A DNA stretch of 64,000 nt from Halorussus salinus (GTDB lineage: Archaea > Halobacteriota > Halobacteria > Halobacteriales > Haladaptataceae): contig NZ_ML974128.1 in assembly GCF_004765815.2 (NCBI RefSeq), positions 186,001 through 250,000 on the forward strand, read 5' to 3'. Shown one piece after another: positions 47,696 through 57,358 of the stretch; within the stretch, counting starts at the first letter, position 1; every line of letters starts with the position of its first letter. A model generated the notes under the pieces. The model had not been told where the DNA came from. It did not search any database and saw only the letters and a list, made by a program, of their open reading frames with translations. The position numbers and the translations under genes are program-made.

Positions 47696-50431
47696 TCAGT
47701 AGCTGTACTCGGTGTGTAGGCTCCCGCCGTCGTCGTAGAGGAGAACCGTGTCGCCGCCGTTGTTCCAGATGTAGTAGCCACCCCAGTAGAGGTCCGTGGC
47801 GGAGTCGGTCCCGTCGCCCGAGTGGAGACGCACCGTCTCGCCCGCGCCGAGCGAGAAGCCGTCGGGGAACTGATAGCTGTTGCCCGCGGCGTCCTCGACG
47901 GTCCAGCCGGTCAGGTCCTGCGCGCCCGAACCGGTGTTCTCGAAGTCCACGTACTCGTCGTTGAGCGTCGAACCGTCTGCGCTGACCGTCGCGACTCGAA
48001 TCGTCCCCTGCGAACCGGAACCGTCGTCGTTCGTCGGGTAGGACTTCTTCACGACGAGCGCGCCGTCGTCGTCGTAGACGTAGGCCGTGTCGCTGTCGTT
48101 GTTCCAGACGTACGACCCGCCCCAGTAGAGGTCCGTGGCGGAGTCGGTGCCGCTCCCGGAGTGGACCCGGACCGTCTCGCCCGCGTCGAGCGAGAAGCCG
48201 TCGGGGAACGCGTAGTCGTTGCCCGCCTCGTCTTCGAGGGTCCACCCGGTCAGGTCGAGGCTCCTCGACCCGTCGTTTCTCACGTCCACGTACTCGTCGT
48301 TCAGCGTCGAACCGTCCGGGCTGATAGTCGGGATGGAGACCGGGGGTCCGGACGACCCGCCGTCGTCGGGCGTGTAGGCGTCGAACAGCGGGAAGGAGGT
48401 ATCGAAGACGGTCGTCTCGGGGACCGCCGCGCTGGCGGCGACGCTGTTGGTGCTGTCTACCACTTGGTCGGCGTTGACCCGGAGGTCGGTGCCGAGACCG
48501 CTGGCGAGGTCGTTGACGTTCGCGCGGGCCGCCGAACTGGTCTGGCCGCTCCCCATCAGCACGACCGCGCCGCCGTCCGCGACGAAGTTGTTCAGCGCGT
48601 CGATTTCGCTCGCGGTGAACGACTCGGGCGGCGTCGTGACGACGACCGCTCGCGCGCCGTCGAGGGTCGCGCTCGTGAACTCGTTGACGCCCTCGAAGCC
48701 GATGTCTTGGCCTTCGAGGTAGCGCATGTAGTAGGCGGCGTCTTCGGCGGAGAGACCGTAGCCAGCGTCGAACTGGCCGTGGCCGCCGTCGATGAGAATG
48801 TCGCCCGACGAGTCCCCGAGGAGGTCCACGAGGTTCGTCAGGAAGGGGTAGTTGCCGTAGGTCGAAGTGTCGGTGCTGTAGCCCTCGCCTTTCTCGTAGC
48901 TCTCGTCCACGAAGGGGCCGCCGACCACGGCGACGCTGGCCGCCTCGTCCACGGCCACGAGCGGGATGTCGCCGCTGTAGCTGTAGCCGCCGTCGAGGCG
49001 CTGGGTCGCGCTGGTCTCGGCGTAGACCGGGACCCGCGAGTCGGGGACCGCGCCGCCGGTCGTCCGGACGCTCGCGGTCTTCGGGAAGAACAGTTGCGTG
49101 ACGGGACTGTCACGAATCTCCGGGGACGCGTCGGGGTCGCTCCGCGCCCAGACCTGCGTGCCGTTGGCTCGGGCGGTCTCCTCGGAGGCGCGGAACTCGC
49201 GGTGCTTGGCGAACGACGAGTCGTAGACGCGGGCGTGGCCCTGCTTGACGAGTTGGTGGTTGTAGTTGGCGTCGCGGGTGCCGTCGCCGGACTTGTCGTA
49301 GTAGAGGTAGCCCAGCACGCGGCCGAAGGCGTCCCGAACCGGTTCGTTCTCGTCGAACACGAGGTCCACCGTCTTCCCGCCGAGTTCGTTCTGTCCGAAG
49401 GTGGTCGCCTCGGCGGCCCGCTCTTCGAGGTAGGTGTTCGACTCGATGCCTTCCCACTCTTGGATGCGCTCGTACTGGTCGTTGGCCGCCTTCTCGGGCG
49501 TGTCGGTTCCGAGGATGCGGACGTTCTCGGTCGTACCGTCGGGGAGCGTGACCTTCACCGTGTCGCCGTCGATGACCTCTTGCACCGGCACCGAGTAGGT
49601 CTTGGTGGGGTCGAGGCCGAGTCCTTCGCGGTCCGAGAAGTAGGGGAACGAGGCGTTGAATCGGGTGGTGGTCGGCTGGTACGGTTCGCCGCCGTTGCGG
49701 ATTTGGTCGGTCACTTGGTCGTCGTTGAACCGGAACGCGAGTTCGAGGAACCCGGCGATGTCGTTGAGGTTCGCGGTCTCGTCGTAGCCGCCGTAGTCCG
49801 ACTGGTCGTGGAGGAACAGCCACCCGCCGTTCGACACGAAGTCGCCGAGAGCCTGTAGCTCCGACTGGGTGAACGCGGTACTCGGCGACGTGATGACCGC
49901 GGCGTCGGCCCCCGAGAGGTCGGCGGTGAGCGACGAGGTCGCGGTCACGGTGTAGCCCTCGCTCTCGGCGTAGGACGCGAACTGCGAGAACGTCGAGCGA
50001 GTGTAGTACTGGCCGTGGCCCTCGTCCCAGAGGACGGTGCCCGACCCGCCGAGCGCGTCGTCCCAGACGTTGAGCAGGAACTCCTCGTTGCCCCGTTGCC
50101 AGTTGGTGTCGCTGTCGGTCGCCAGCATCGACCCGAAGCCGACGACGTTCCAGTCGGCCGCGACCAGCGGAATCTTCGCGTCGTCGCCGTAGACCACGGC
50201 GTCGTTGCTCGAATCGGCGTCGCCGTTCGTCGCGGTCTCCTCGGCCCACACCGGCACGATGGAGTCGTCGGTCAGCGGCGTGTAGTCGTAACTCACCAGA
50301 CTCGACGTGGAGTAGCATTCGAGTTCGGGAATCTCGCCGGACGCTCCGCGGACGCGCCCGGTCAGTTCGATACCTGCGGCCGAACCGCCCGTCGCGGCCG
50401 CGAGCGAGGTCAGGAAAGTGCGTCTCCGCAT
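47696..50431 (-). CDS. Exported thermonuclease with duplicated scaffold and lamin-tail domains
   Basis: This 911-residue Tat protein (MRRRTFLTSLAAA) contains a thermonuclease domain at about 281-430. The catalytic residues R305, E313 and R371 and the calcium ligands D290 and D310 are kept, so it should cut nucleic acid outside the cell. It lies between two related DUF4350/amidotransferase-like modules (about 59-270 and 467-690) sharing DEGHGQ/DGGHGQ and SELQALGDFVSNGG/SEIDALNNFVADGG. Two lamin-tail domains (about 700-800 and 812-911) end the protein. Possible roles are DNA scavenging for phosphate or biofilm DNA turnover. Confidence 0.88.
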   Translation of the reverse strand: MRRRTFLTSLAAATGGSAAGIELTGRVRGASGEIPELECYSTSSLVSYDYTPLTDDSIVPVWAEETATNGDADSSNDAVVYGDDAKIPLVAADWNVVGFGSMLATDSDTNWQRGNEEFLLNVWDDALGGSGTVLWDEGHGQYYTRSTFSQFASYAESEGYTVTATSSLTADLSGADAAVITSPSTAFTQSELQALGDFVSNGGWLFLHDQSDYGGYDETANLNDIAGFLELAFRFNDDQVTDQIRNGGEPYQPTTTRFNASFPYFSDREGLGLDPTKTYSVPVQEVIDGDTVKVTLPDGTTENVRILGTDTPEKAANDQYERIQEWEGIESNTYLEERAAEATTFGQNELGGKTVDLVFDENEPVRDAFGRVLGYLYYDKSGDGTRDANYNHQLVKQGHARVYDSSFAKHREFRASEETARANGTQVWARSDPDASPEIRDSPVTQLFFPKTASVRTTGGAVPDSRVPVYAETSATQRLDGGYSYSGDIPLVAVDEAASVAVVGGPFVDESYEKGEGYSTDTSTYGNYPFLTNLVDLLGDSSGDILIDGGHGQFDAGYGLSAEDAAYYMRYLEGQDIGFEGVNEFTSATLDGARAVVVTTPPESFTASEIDALNNFVADGGAVVLMGSGQTSSAARANVNDLASGLGTDLRVNADQVVDSTNSVAASAAVPETTVFDTSFPLFDAYTPDDGGSSGPPVSIPTISPDGSTLNDEYVDVRNDGSRSLDLTGWTLEDEAGNDYAFPDGFSLDAGETVRVHSGSGTDSATDLYWGGSYVWNNDSDTAYVYDDDGALVVKKSYPTNDDGSGSQGTIRVATVSADGSTLNDEYVDFENTGSGAQDLTGWTVEDAAGNSYQFPDGFSLGAGETVRLHSGDGTDSATDLYWGGYYIWNNGGDTVLLYDDGGSLHTEYSY

Positions 50432-50460
50432 ACCGAAATACCGATTTTCGCGCTACATAA

Positions 50461-50500
50461 ATCAATACCATTCGAGAATATTGTTACTAGATATCAATAC
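50461..50500. promoter_or_regulatory. A+T-rich promoter region with direct repeats, nuclease gene
   Basis: Upstream of the nuclease ATG (50431) the sequence ATCAATAC occurs at 50461-50468 and 50493-50500 within an A+T-rich block. TTGATTTATG on the minus strand provides a TATA-like core. Confidence 0.35.
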
Positions 50501-50608
50501 GTTAAAAAGGTCGGCAGGCTCGGGCGGGAAGCGGACCCGAACCGAGGAGTTGACTTTCGTGGAGTTCCTACCACCGGCCATGACCCGACGGAACGGCGGT
50601 GGTCGGTG

Positions 50609-50806
50609 ATGGGCGGCGGTGAGAAGCTCCGGTTCGGCGCGGCGCTCGCGGCTGGCGTCATCCTGCCGGGGTTCCTGAAGTACGCGTTCACCACTATCGG
50701 CTACGCGAGGCTCGGGACCGCGGTGTGGGTCAGCGGCTACCTGACCGCCATCCTCGTCGTCTGGTACGTCTGGATTCGGCCCCTCGACCTGCAAGGTGCG
50801 ACGTAG
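50609..50806 (+). CDS. Small two-span membrane protein
   Basis: This 65-residue protein has two hydrophobic spans (about 9-27 and 39-55) and the ending WYVWIRPLDLQG. The start is MGGGEKLRFGAALA. The short size and lack of polar motifs fit a haloarchaeal hypothetical membrane peptide. It lies between the nuclease (other strand) and another small membrane protein. Confidence 0.65.
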   Translation: MGGGEKLRFGAALAAGVILPGFLKYAFTTIGYARLGTAVWVSGYLTAILVVWYVWIRPLDLQGAT

Positions 50807-50861
50807 CTACCCCCCGACGCCGCGGGGCGACTGCTCGCGGCCGACCGGCGGATAGCGGAAC

Positions 50862-50867
50862 TTTAAA
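50862..50867 (+). promoter_or_regulatory. TATA box of the 86-residue membrane protein gene
   Basis: TTTAAA at 50862-50867 lies about 32 nt before the ATG at 50897. Confidence 0.45.
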
Positions 50868-50896
50868 GGGTATTTCGGGGCGAGTTTTCGGTAAGG

Positions 50897-51157
50897 ATGA
50901 TAGAGTTCGTGCCACTGCCCCTCATCGACGACTTCCTGCTCCAGTACAACATCGGGCAGGTGCTGCTGTTCCTGTTCGTCCTGTCGGTGTTGGCGGCGAT
51001 ACCGCTCGGTTCGCGGAAGGTGCTGTCGCTGAACGCCATCACGTTCGGACTCCTGTTCGTCGTGACCCCGGCGAGCATGGCACCGCTGCCGTTCAAGTTC
51101 CTCGGCATCGCGCTCCTCGTCGTCGCGCCCGTGCTGTTCGTCACGGCGCGAGTGTGA
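50897..51157 (+). CDS. Small hydrophobic membrane protein
   Basis: The 86-residue product is almost entirely hydrophobic, with two or three spans (about 20-38, 44-60, 66-84) and the start MIEFVPLPLIDDFLLQYNIG. It has its own TATA box. No known family is recognised. The preceding gene also encodes a small membrane protein, but the 90-bp gap with a promoter suggests separate transcription. Confidence 0.7.
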   Translation: MIEFVPLPLIDDFLLQYNIGQVLLFLFVLSVLAAIPLGSRKVLSLNAITFGLLFVVTPASMAPLPFKFLGIALLVVAPVLFVTARV

Positions 51158-51195
51158 GGACCGAACCACAGTCGAGCGGCCCTTCTACGCGTTCG

Positions 51196-52164
51196 TCACT
51201 CGTCTCGGGGGAGCGCCACGCTCAGCAACGTCTCTCCGCCCGAAACCGTCGCCTCTCGGGTCAGCGAGTACAGAATCCCGGCGCGGTCGGTCTCGGCTTC
51301 CTGTAGCACCTCGTAGGTCGTCGGGTCATAGAGCGTCCCGATGCGTTCGCCCGGTTCGACGCGCTGGCCGACCGCGCGGTCGGGGTCGAGTCGGAACAGG
51401 CCCGCGTCGTCGGCCGTGACGCGGCCGAGGTGGTTGCGCGCGAGTCGGCGCTCGCCGGGGGCGTCCGGGTCGCCGGGCAGGAGGTCGAGGTGGCGCAGGA
51501 CCGCCAGCGTCCCCTCGACCCCGGCCTCCACCGCGTCCTCCACGAGTTGCTTGTTGTGCGCGAGTTCGGGCGTGATAGTCGGGATGCCCTCGCGGGTCGC
51601 CGCGACGCGGAGTTTCCCGTCGAAGTCCCGGTCGGCCCACTCGGCGTCGGCGTCCTCGCCCGCCTCCTCGGAGAGGAGCAAGTCGGTGCCGAACGCCTCG
51701 GCCAGCGCGCGCGACTCGTCGTGGCCCTCCATGAACACGACGTGGGTGAGCATGTCGGCGCTCCCGGTGTGGAGGTCCACCACGGCGTCGGCCTCGGAGA
51801 CGTACTCCCAGAGCGTCGCGGCCATGCGCTCGTGGACGGTGCCGCCGGGGTCGCCCGGCCAGACCCGGTTCATGTTCGGGTTCACGCTGTCCAACTGCTC
51901 GGGCGTGGTGTAGGACACCCGGTCGAACGTGAGCGGGTCGGCCACCGGGACCGCGACGAGTCGCCCCGCGAACCCCTCCTCGGAGCGGAGGCGGTCGTGG
52001 ACCCGCCGCAGGGTCTCGGTCCCGTTTATCTCTCGGCCGTGCTGGGCGGCCTGCACGTAGACGGTCGGTCCCTCGTCGTCGCCGTCGTAGGTGTGAACCG
52101 TGGTCTCGATTTCGACGCCGGACGGGAGTCGCGCGAGCGTGACGCGCTCTGCACTGTGGTCCAT
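51196..52164 (-). CDS. Succinylglutamate desuccinylase/aspartoacylase-family hydrolase
   Basis: This 322-residue zinc carboxypeptidase-like protein has zinc ligands H42 and E45 (AQHGREINGTE) and H132 (VVDLHTGSAD). NPNMNRVWPGD supplies the substrate-binding arginine. The C-terminal half (about 210-322) is a beta-rich domain including VEPGERIGTLYDPTTYEV. Family members deacylate N-acylated amino acids. This could touch N-acetyl amino acids made by DgcN-type pathways, but the genes are 29 kb apart. Confidence 0.88.
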   Translation of the reverse strand: MDHSAERVTLARLPSGVEIETTVHTYDGDDEGPTVYVQAAQHGREINGTETLRRVHDRLRSEEGFAGRLVAVPVADPLTFDRVSYTTPEQLDSVNPNMNRVWPGDPGGTVHERMAATLWEYVSEADAVVDLHTGSADMLTHVVFMEGHDESRALAEAFGTDLLLSEEAGEDADAEWADRDFDGKLRVAATREGIPTITPELAHNKQLVEDAVEAGVEGTLAVLRHLDLLPGDPDAPGERRLARNHLGRVTADDAGLFRLDPDRAVGQRVEPGERIGTLYDPTTYEVLQEAETDRAGILYSLTREATVSGGETLLSVALPRDE

Positions 52165-52347
52165 GATAGGTTCTCTGTCGCGTGGTAATTGAAGCTACTG
52201 CCTCCCGCGGGTCGGTCCGCCGACGATTCGGCGGGTCGCGGTTCGGACGCTCGCGGTCCCCGACCCGCGACGAGGAGGTCCGGTAACTACGACGCTCGTT
52301 TCACTCACCGCCGATTATTAATGGCTCGGCTGACACGACTCGAAGCG

Positions 52348-53847
52348 ATGACCAGTCCCTCCGACGCCCCCGATTCGACGCGGCGAAGGCTCCTCGCGAG
52401 TGGCGGTCTCCTCGTCGGGACCGCCGGACTCGCGGGCTGTATCTCCGGTACGGGGTCGAAACCCACTACGAGTGAGACGCCGACGACCGACGACGGGCAA
52501 CCGGCCGACGGAGCGACGGCCGACGAGGAGACTGCCGACGAGGTCGCCGCGGAACCGCCCGGTTCGACGGCGTGGCCCCAGTTCGGCCACGACGCGAGCA
52601 ACGCCGGGCACGCGCGGTCGGCCAGCGGTCCCGGCGCGGACGCCGCGCTGGCGTGGCGCTTCGACGCCGAGACGCCGACGATGAACTCCTCGCCCGTGGT
52701 CGCGGACGGCACCGTCTACGCGCCGGGGAGCGGCGACCCCGGCTACGTCCACGCCATCGACGCCGAGACCGGCGAATCGGTCTGGCGCTTCGAACCGGCG
52801 GGCTACGCGAGTTGCGCGCCCGCGGTCAGCGACGGCCGCGTCTACGTCGGGACGTGGGGGAAGAAATTCTACGCACTCGACGCCGAGACCGGCGAACAGC
52901 TTTGGACGAACGACGCGGGCCACCGGTTCGGGTCCTCCTCGCCCGCCGTCGCGGACGGCACCGTCTACGTCGGGACCGTCGGCGACGGGCCGATGGTCGT
53001 CAGCGGCGAGGAGGACGAGGAGCAGTTCGAGTCCTGTGCGGTCCTCGCGCTCGACGCCGAAACCGGCGACGAGCGGTGGCGCTACGACGACTTCGGCGAG
53101 AAGGAGAACGTCGAGTCGTCCATCGCGGTCGCGGACGGTCGGGTCTACTTCGGCGGCGAGTCGGCGGTGTACGCGCTCGACACTGACTCGGGGTCGGTCG
53201 CGTGGTCCCGCGAGGTCGCGGCCCACCCACAGTCGTCGCCCGCGGTCGCGGACGGAACGGTGTACTACGGCGGGCCGTCGGCCGCCGACGAGGGTCCGCC
53301 CGCGAAGTTGTCCGCCCTCGACGCGGCGTCGGGCGAGACGGTCTGGACCGCCGGTATCGAGGACACCAGCCTCCGGACCTCCCCCGCAATCGCGGACGGG
53401 ACGGTGTACGTCGCGGCCTCCTCGACGCGGGCGTGTCTCCTCGGCGGCGGGGAGCCGAGTACCGAGACCGACGACGGCGGGAACGGTACCGACGACGGCG
53501 AGAACGGCACCAACGGCGGAGACGGCACCGAAGACGGCGACTCGAACTGCTCGGGGACCAACCGCGGGCGACTCTACGCCCTCGACGCGGCCAGCGGCGA
53601 ACGCCGGTGGACCGCCGAACTCCGGACCGACACGCGCTCGTCGCCAGCGGTCGCCGACGGCGCGGTCTACGTCGGCAACGGCGACGGACTCTCGGCGGTC
53701 TCGACCGGCGGCGAGAGCTTGTGGCGCATCGCCTTCGACGGGGAGCGCGACGGCGGCCCGTACCTCGATTCGTCGCCCGCAATCGGCGGCGGTCGCGTCT
53801 TCGTCGGCGCGTCGGACGGCCGCCTGCGCGCAATCGGACAGAAATAA
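52348..53847 (+). CDS. PQQ-type beta-propeller lipoprotein
   Basis: This 499-residue Tat lipoprotein (STRRRLLASGG, lipobox C31 in AGLAGCISG) has an Asp/Thr linker and then a propeller of repeated units such as AIDAETGESVWRFEPAG, ALDAETGEQLWTNDAG and ALDAASGERRWTAELR. These resemble BamB/PQQ-dehydrogenase blades; no catalytic Asp or cysteine-ring pair is seen. A Gly/Asn/Asp low-complexity loop occupies about 372-396. It probably acts in binding or assembly at the cell surface. ATG 52321 is an alternative start. Confidence 0.85.
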   Translation: MTSPSDAPDSTRRRLLASGGLLVGTAGLAGCISGTGSKPTTSETPTTDDGQPADGATADEETADEVAAEPPGSTAWPQFGHDASNAGHARSASGPGADAALAWRFDAETPTMNSSPVVADGTVYAPGSGDPGYVHAIDAETGESVWRFEPAGYASCAPAVSDGRVYVGTWGKKFYALDAETGEQLWTNDAGHRFGSSSPAVADGTVYVGTVGDGPMVVSGEEDEEQFESCAVLALDAETGDERWRYDDFGEKENVESSIAVADGRVYFGGESAVYALDTDSGSVAWSREVAAHPQSSPAVADGTVYYGGPSAADEGPPAKLSALDAASGETVWTAGIEDTSLRTSPAIADGTVYVAASSTRACLLGGGEPSTETDDGGNGTDDGENGTNGGDGTEDGDSNCSGTNRGRLYALDAASGERRWTAELRTDTRSSPAVADGAVYVGNGDGLSAVSTGGESLWRIAFDGERDGGPYLDSSPAIGGGRVFVGASDGRLRAIGQK

Positions 53848-54051
53848 CTGTCGAAATCAATTGTATAGGCGTTTATTAGAAACACAGAGAATTCCCAGCG
53901 GTCGATTCAGCGGCGGGCGGGTCGTCTACGCTCGCTCGCGTTCTATCGCCCCGAACGCCACCGTCTGCCGAGTTCGGGCGAATCCGGCGACGGCTTCTTT
54001 CAAGAGATAGACTATATGAAGGTTTTTCCGGGGCAGTATCGTATCCGGCCC

Positions 54052-57012
54052 ATGAACGAACCGGCGGAGGCTTCGGGGTCGGCGTTCTGGGGCGACGCCG
54101 ACGACGAGGAGGCCCTCCGGCGCTATCGGACGCTCCTCGACGACATCGGCGAAGGCGTCTACCGACTCGACGCCGAGGGTCGCTTCGTCGGCGTCAACGA
54201 CGCGCTCCTGACGACGACCGGCTACGCCCGCGACGAGTTGCTCGGCGAACACCTCGGCGCGCTCCTCGACGCCAGCGACCTCGCGGCCGTCGAGCGCGAG
54301 ACCGAGCGCCGACTCGCTGGTGAGGCAGGCGAGTCGGTCGCGGTGGCGCTCCGGGCGGCCGACGGCGACGCGATTCCGGCCGAGGTGTCGGTCTCGGTCT
54401 GCGTCGCCGACGGCGAGTTCCGGGGCGCGACCGGCGTCGTCCGCGAGGCCGACCGGGACGCCCACCGGCGACGGGCCGCGGCGGTCTTGGACGCGAGTCC
54501 CGTCGGCGTCGTCGTCCGCGACGCCGACGGAGCGGTCGTGCGGGCCAACGACCGGGCCGGGGACCTCCTCGGCGCGTCCGCGGGCGAGTGCCGAACCGGG
54601 ACGAGCGACGAGCGCCCGCTGGCCGAATCCGGGCCGGACTCGGCCGCCCCACCGCGGTTCTACGACGAGGAGGGTCGCCGCGTCCCTCCGGACGAGCGCC
54701 CGTCTGCTCGCGTGGCGGCGACCGGCGAGTCGGTCGCCGGGAGCGTCCTGCGCGTCGAACCGCCGGACGGCGAGCGGCGATGGCTGTCGGTCGAGGCCGC
54801 GCCGGTCTCGCCCGACGGCGACACGGAGCGCGTCGTCGCGACCTACGAGGACGTGACCGACCTCAAGGAGCGCGAGCGCGAACTCGAAAACGAACTCAGC
54901 GAGATATTCGGCCGCGTGACCGACGCGTTCTACGCGCTGGACGACGAGTGGCAGTTCACCCACGCCAACGACCGCGCCGAGGAACTCGTCGATTACCGGG
55001 GCGAGGGACTGGTCGGCCGGAAGCTCTGGGACGTGTTCGAGTGGGCCGCCGACTCGAAACTCGCCGACGAGTACCGCGAGGCGATGGCGACCCAAGAGCC
55101 GACCGCCTTCGAACTCTACTACCCCGAGCCGCTGGAAGCGTGGTACGAAATCCGGGCGTACCCATCCGAGAGTGGCCTCTCCGTCTACTTCCGGGACGTG
55201 ACCGAGCGCAAACGCCGCGAGCGCGAGTTAGAGGAGTCCGAGCGACGCTATCGCTCGCTCGCGGAGTACTTCCCGAACGGCATCGTGACGCTGTTCGACC
55301 CCGACTGCGAGTACACGCTGGCAGCGGGCCAAGCGTTCGACTACATCCCAGTCGAACCCGGCGACCTCGAAGGCAGACACTTCCGGGACGTGTGGGACGC
55401 CGAGACCGCCGACGGACTCGAACCGGCGTTCTCGGCCGCGCTCGACGGCGAGAAGCGGTCGGTCGAGGTGAGCTACGCCGGACGCGAGTGGGTCGTCCAC
55501 GCGGTGCCCATCACCGACGAGGGCGGCGACGTGTTCGCCGGGATGACGATGGCCCAAGACGTGACCGAGCAGAAAGAACGGGAGCGATACCTGCGGGAGG
55601 CCAAGTCCCAACTGGAGGCCGCGACCGAGGCGGGCGCGGTCGGCACGTGGGAGTGGCGGATTCAGGAAGACGAGATGGTGACGGGCACGTCGTTCGCCGA
55701 GACGTTCGGCGTGGACCCCGAGGCGGCCCGCGATGGCGTCTCGCTCGACCGATACATCGAGGCCATCCACGACGAGGACCGCGAGCGCGTCGAGCGCGAG
55801 ATAGCCGCGGCCGTCGAGAGCGGCGAGGACTACGAAGCGGAGTACCGGGTCTGGAACGACGACGACGAACTCCGCTGGGTGGTCGCGCGGGGCCACGTCG
55901 AGTGCGACGACGAGGGCGAACCCGTCACGTTCCCCGGTGCGCTCACCGACATCACCGAGCGCAAGCGGGCCGAACGCGAACTCGAAGACCACCGCAAACA
56001 GCTCGAAACGCTCTTCGAGGTCCTGCCCGTCGGCGTCGTCGTCGCGGACGAAGACGGCGGCGGCGTCGAGATGAACGACGCCGCGACCGAAATCGTCGGC
56101 GAGAACCCGTTCACTCCCGACAGCGTCGCGGAGTACGACGGCTATCCGGGCCGGTGGGCCGACACCGGCGAACCGGTCGCCCCCGACGAGTGGACGCTGG
56201 CCCGCGTCCTCCGCGGCGAGGAGGTAACCGACCCCGACGTGTACGAACTCGACGCGGGAGACGGCGAGCGCCGGACGGTCATGGTCCACGGGATGCCGAT
56301 TCGGGACGCGAGCGGCGAAGTCACTCGCGGGGTCGCCACCGTGACCGACGTGACCGAGCGCGAGGAGCGCGAACAGCGCCTGCAACGCCAGAACGAGCGC
56401 CTCGAAAGCTTCGCCAGCATGCTCGCTCACGAACTGCGCAACCCCGTCACCATCGGCCAAATCTACAGCAGTCAACTGCCCGAGGGCCGAGCGTCCGAAG
56501 CGGTCGGCTACGTCACGGAGGCGTTCGACCGCATCGAGGAGATGATAGACGTGATGTTGGTCCTGACGCGGGGCCGAGAGGCCGTCGGCGAGTGCAACGA
56601 CGTGGCGCTGGCGGCGGTGGCCCGCGAGGCGTGGGACGGAATCGACGCCCCGGAGACGAGCCTCGACGTGGAAGTCACGGAGACGGTTCGGGCCGACGAG
56701 ACGTACCTCCGGCACCTGTTGCGGAACCTGTTCGAGAACGCAATTCGACACGGCGACGCGACGACCGTTCTCCTCGGCGAGACCGAGACGGGGTTCTACG
56801 TCGCCGACGACGGGAGCGGGATTCCGGCCGAGGAGCGCGAGCGCGTCTTCGAGGCCGGATTCACCACGGCGGCGGGCGAGGGCGGCACGGGACTCGGCCT
56901 CGCGTTCGTCGAGGAACTCGCGGCGGTCTACGGGTGGCGATGTCGCGTGATCGACAGCGAGTCGGGGGGCGCGCGCTTCGAGTTCGAGAACGTGGACGGC
57001 GGCCGAGCGTAG
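54052..57012 (+). CDS. Multi-PAS sensor histidine kinase
   Basis: This 986-residue cytoplasmic kinase has about six PAS domains in tandem (about 20-135, 140-270, 285-400, 405-515, 525-645, 655-780); two or three carry the PAC ending DVTERK. The HisKA-like helix follows, with phosphoacceptor H793 (MLAHELRNPVTIG). The ATPase domain has an N box (NLFENAIRHG), G1 box (DDGSGIP) and G2 box (GGTGLGLAFVEEL). No membrane span and no receiver domain are present, so the partner regulator is elsewhere. ATG 54016 is an alternative start. Confidence 0.92.
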   Translation: MNEPAEASGSAFWGDADDEEALRRYRTLLDDIGEGVYRLDAEGRFVGVNDALLTTTGYARDELLGEHLGALLDASDLAAVERETERRLAGEAGESVAVALRAADGDAIPAEVSVSVCVADGEFRGATGVVREADRDAHRRRAAAVLDASPVGVVVRDADGAVVRANDRAGDLLGASAGECRTGTSDERPLAESGPDSAAPPRFYDEEGRRVPPDERPSARVAATGESVAGSVLRVEPPDGERRWLSVEAAPVSPDGDTERVVATYEDVTDLKERERELENELSEIFGRVTDAFYALDDEWQFTHANDRAEELVDYRGEGLVGRKLWDVFEWAADSKLADEYREAMATQEPTAFELYYPEPLEAWYEIRAYPSESGLSVYFRDVTERKRRERELEESERRYRSLAEYFPNGIVTLFDPDCEYTLAAGQAFDYIPVEPGDLEGRHFRDVWDAETADGLEPAFSAALDGEKRSVEVSYAGREWVVHAVPITDEGGDVFAGMTMAQDVTEQKERERYLREAKSQLEAATEAGAVGTWEWRIQEDEMVTGTSFAETFGVDPEAARDGVSLDRYIEAIHDEDRERVEREIAAAVESGEDYEAEYRVWNDDDELRWVVARGHVECDDEGEPVTFPGALTDITERKRAERELEDHRKQLETLFEVLPVGVVVADEDGGGVEMNDAATEIVGENPFTPDSVAEYDGYPGRWADTGEPVAPDEWTLARVLRGEEVTDPDVYELDAGDGERRTVMVHGMPIRDASGEVTRGVATVTDVTEREEREQRLQRQNERLESFASMLAHELRNPVTIGQIYSSQLPEGRASEAVGYVTEAFDRIEEMIDVMLVLTRGREAVGECNDVALAAVAREAWDGIDAPETSLDVEVTETVRADETYLRHLLRNLFENAIRHGDATTVLLGETETGFYVADDGSGIPAEERERVFEAGFTTAAGEGGTGLGLAFVEELAAVYGWRCRVIDSESGGARFEFENVDGGRA

Positions 57013-57016
57013 CCGC

Positions 57017-57358
57017 TCAACTCGGCATCCGGAGGGCGTAGAGGATACAGCCGAGTCCGACGAGCGTGCTTCCGTTCGAAAGCAGAACCATCGCCGTCAC
57101 CGCCGCGGCGTTGCTCTGCAACAGGAGCATCGGTCCCAGCATCACGAACGGTAATCCGACGGTCAGCGCGAACCCGACCGCGATGAACAGCATCGGCCGA
57201 CTGTCGTTGCGCCGGTAGCCCCGGAAGGCCTGATACGCGATGAGGAGGCCGACGACCGCGGCGACGAGGTTCATCGCCTGCGAGACCGCTCGGACCCAAC
57301 CGGGTACGTCGGGCGGCGTGAGTTGCAGGGGGACGAAGGGGTCGAACGGTATCGCCAT
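57017..57358 (-). CDS. DUF7521-like small membrane protein
   Basis: This 113-residue protein has three hydrophobic spans (about 15-38, 48-70, 76-110) and the pattern LVAAVVGLLIAYQAFRGYRRN. This is the layout of the haloarchaeal DUF7521 family. Its ATG directly follows the stop of the HTH gene (TGA-ATG with no gap), which is a recurring pair in haloarchaea. It may transmit a membrane signal to the regulator, but this is inference. Confidence 0.78.
   Translation of the reverse strand: MAIPFDPFVPLQLTPPDVPGWVRAVSQAMNLVAAVVGLLIAYQAFRGYRRNDSRPMLFIAVGFALTVGLPFVMLGPMLLLQSNAAAVTAMVLLSNGSTLVGLGCILYALRMPS

Noticed and set aside
47462-47719. 85-codon plus-strand frame in the gap before the nuclease gene
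   Set aside because: It overlaps the end of the real minus-strand gene, and its residues are basic and unlike haloarchaeal proteins.
50418-50609. 63-codon frame ending at the start of the small membrane protein
   Set aside because: It lies in an A+T-rich promoter region, is basic and lacks coding bias. The TGATG overlap with the next start is most likely chance.
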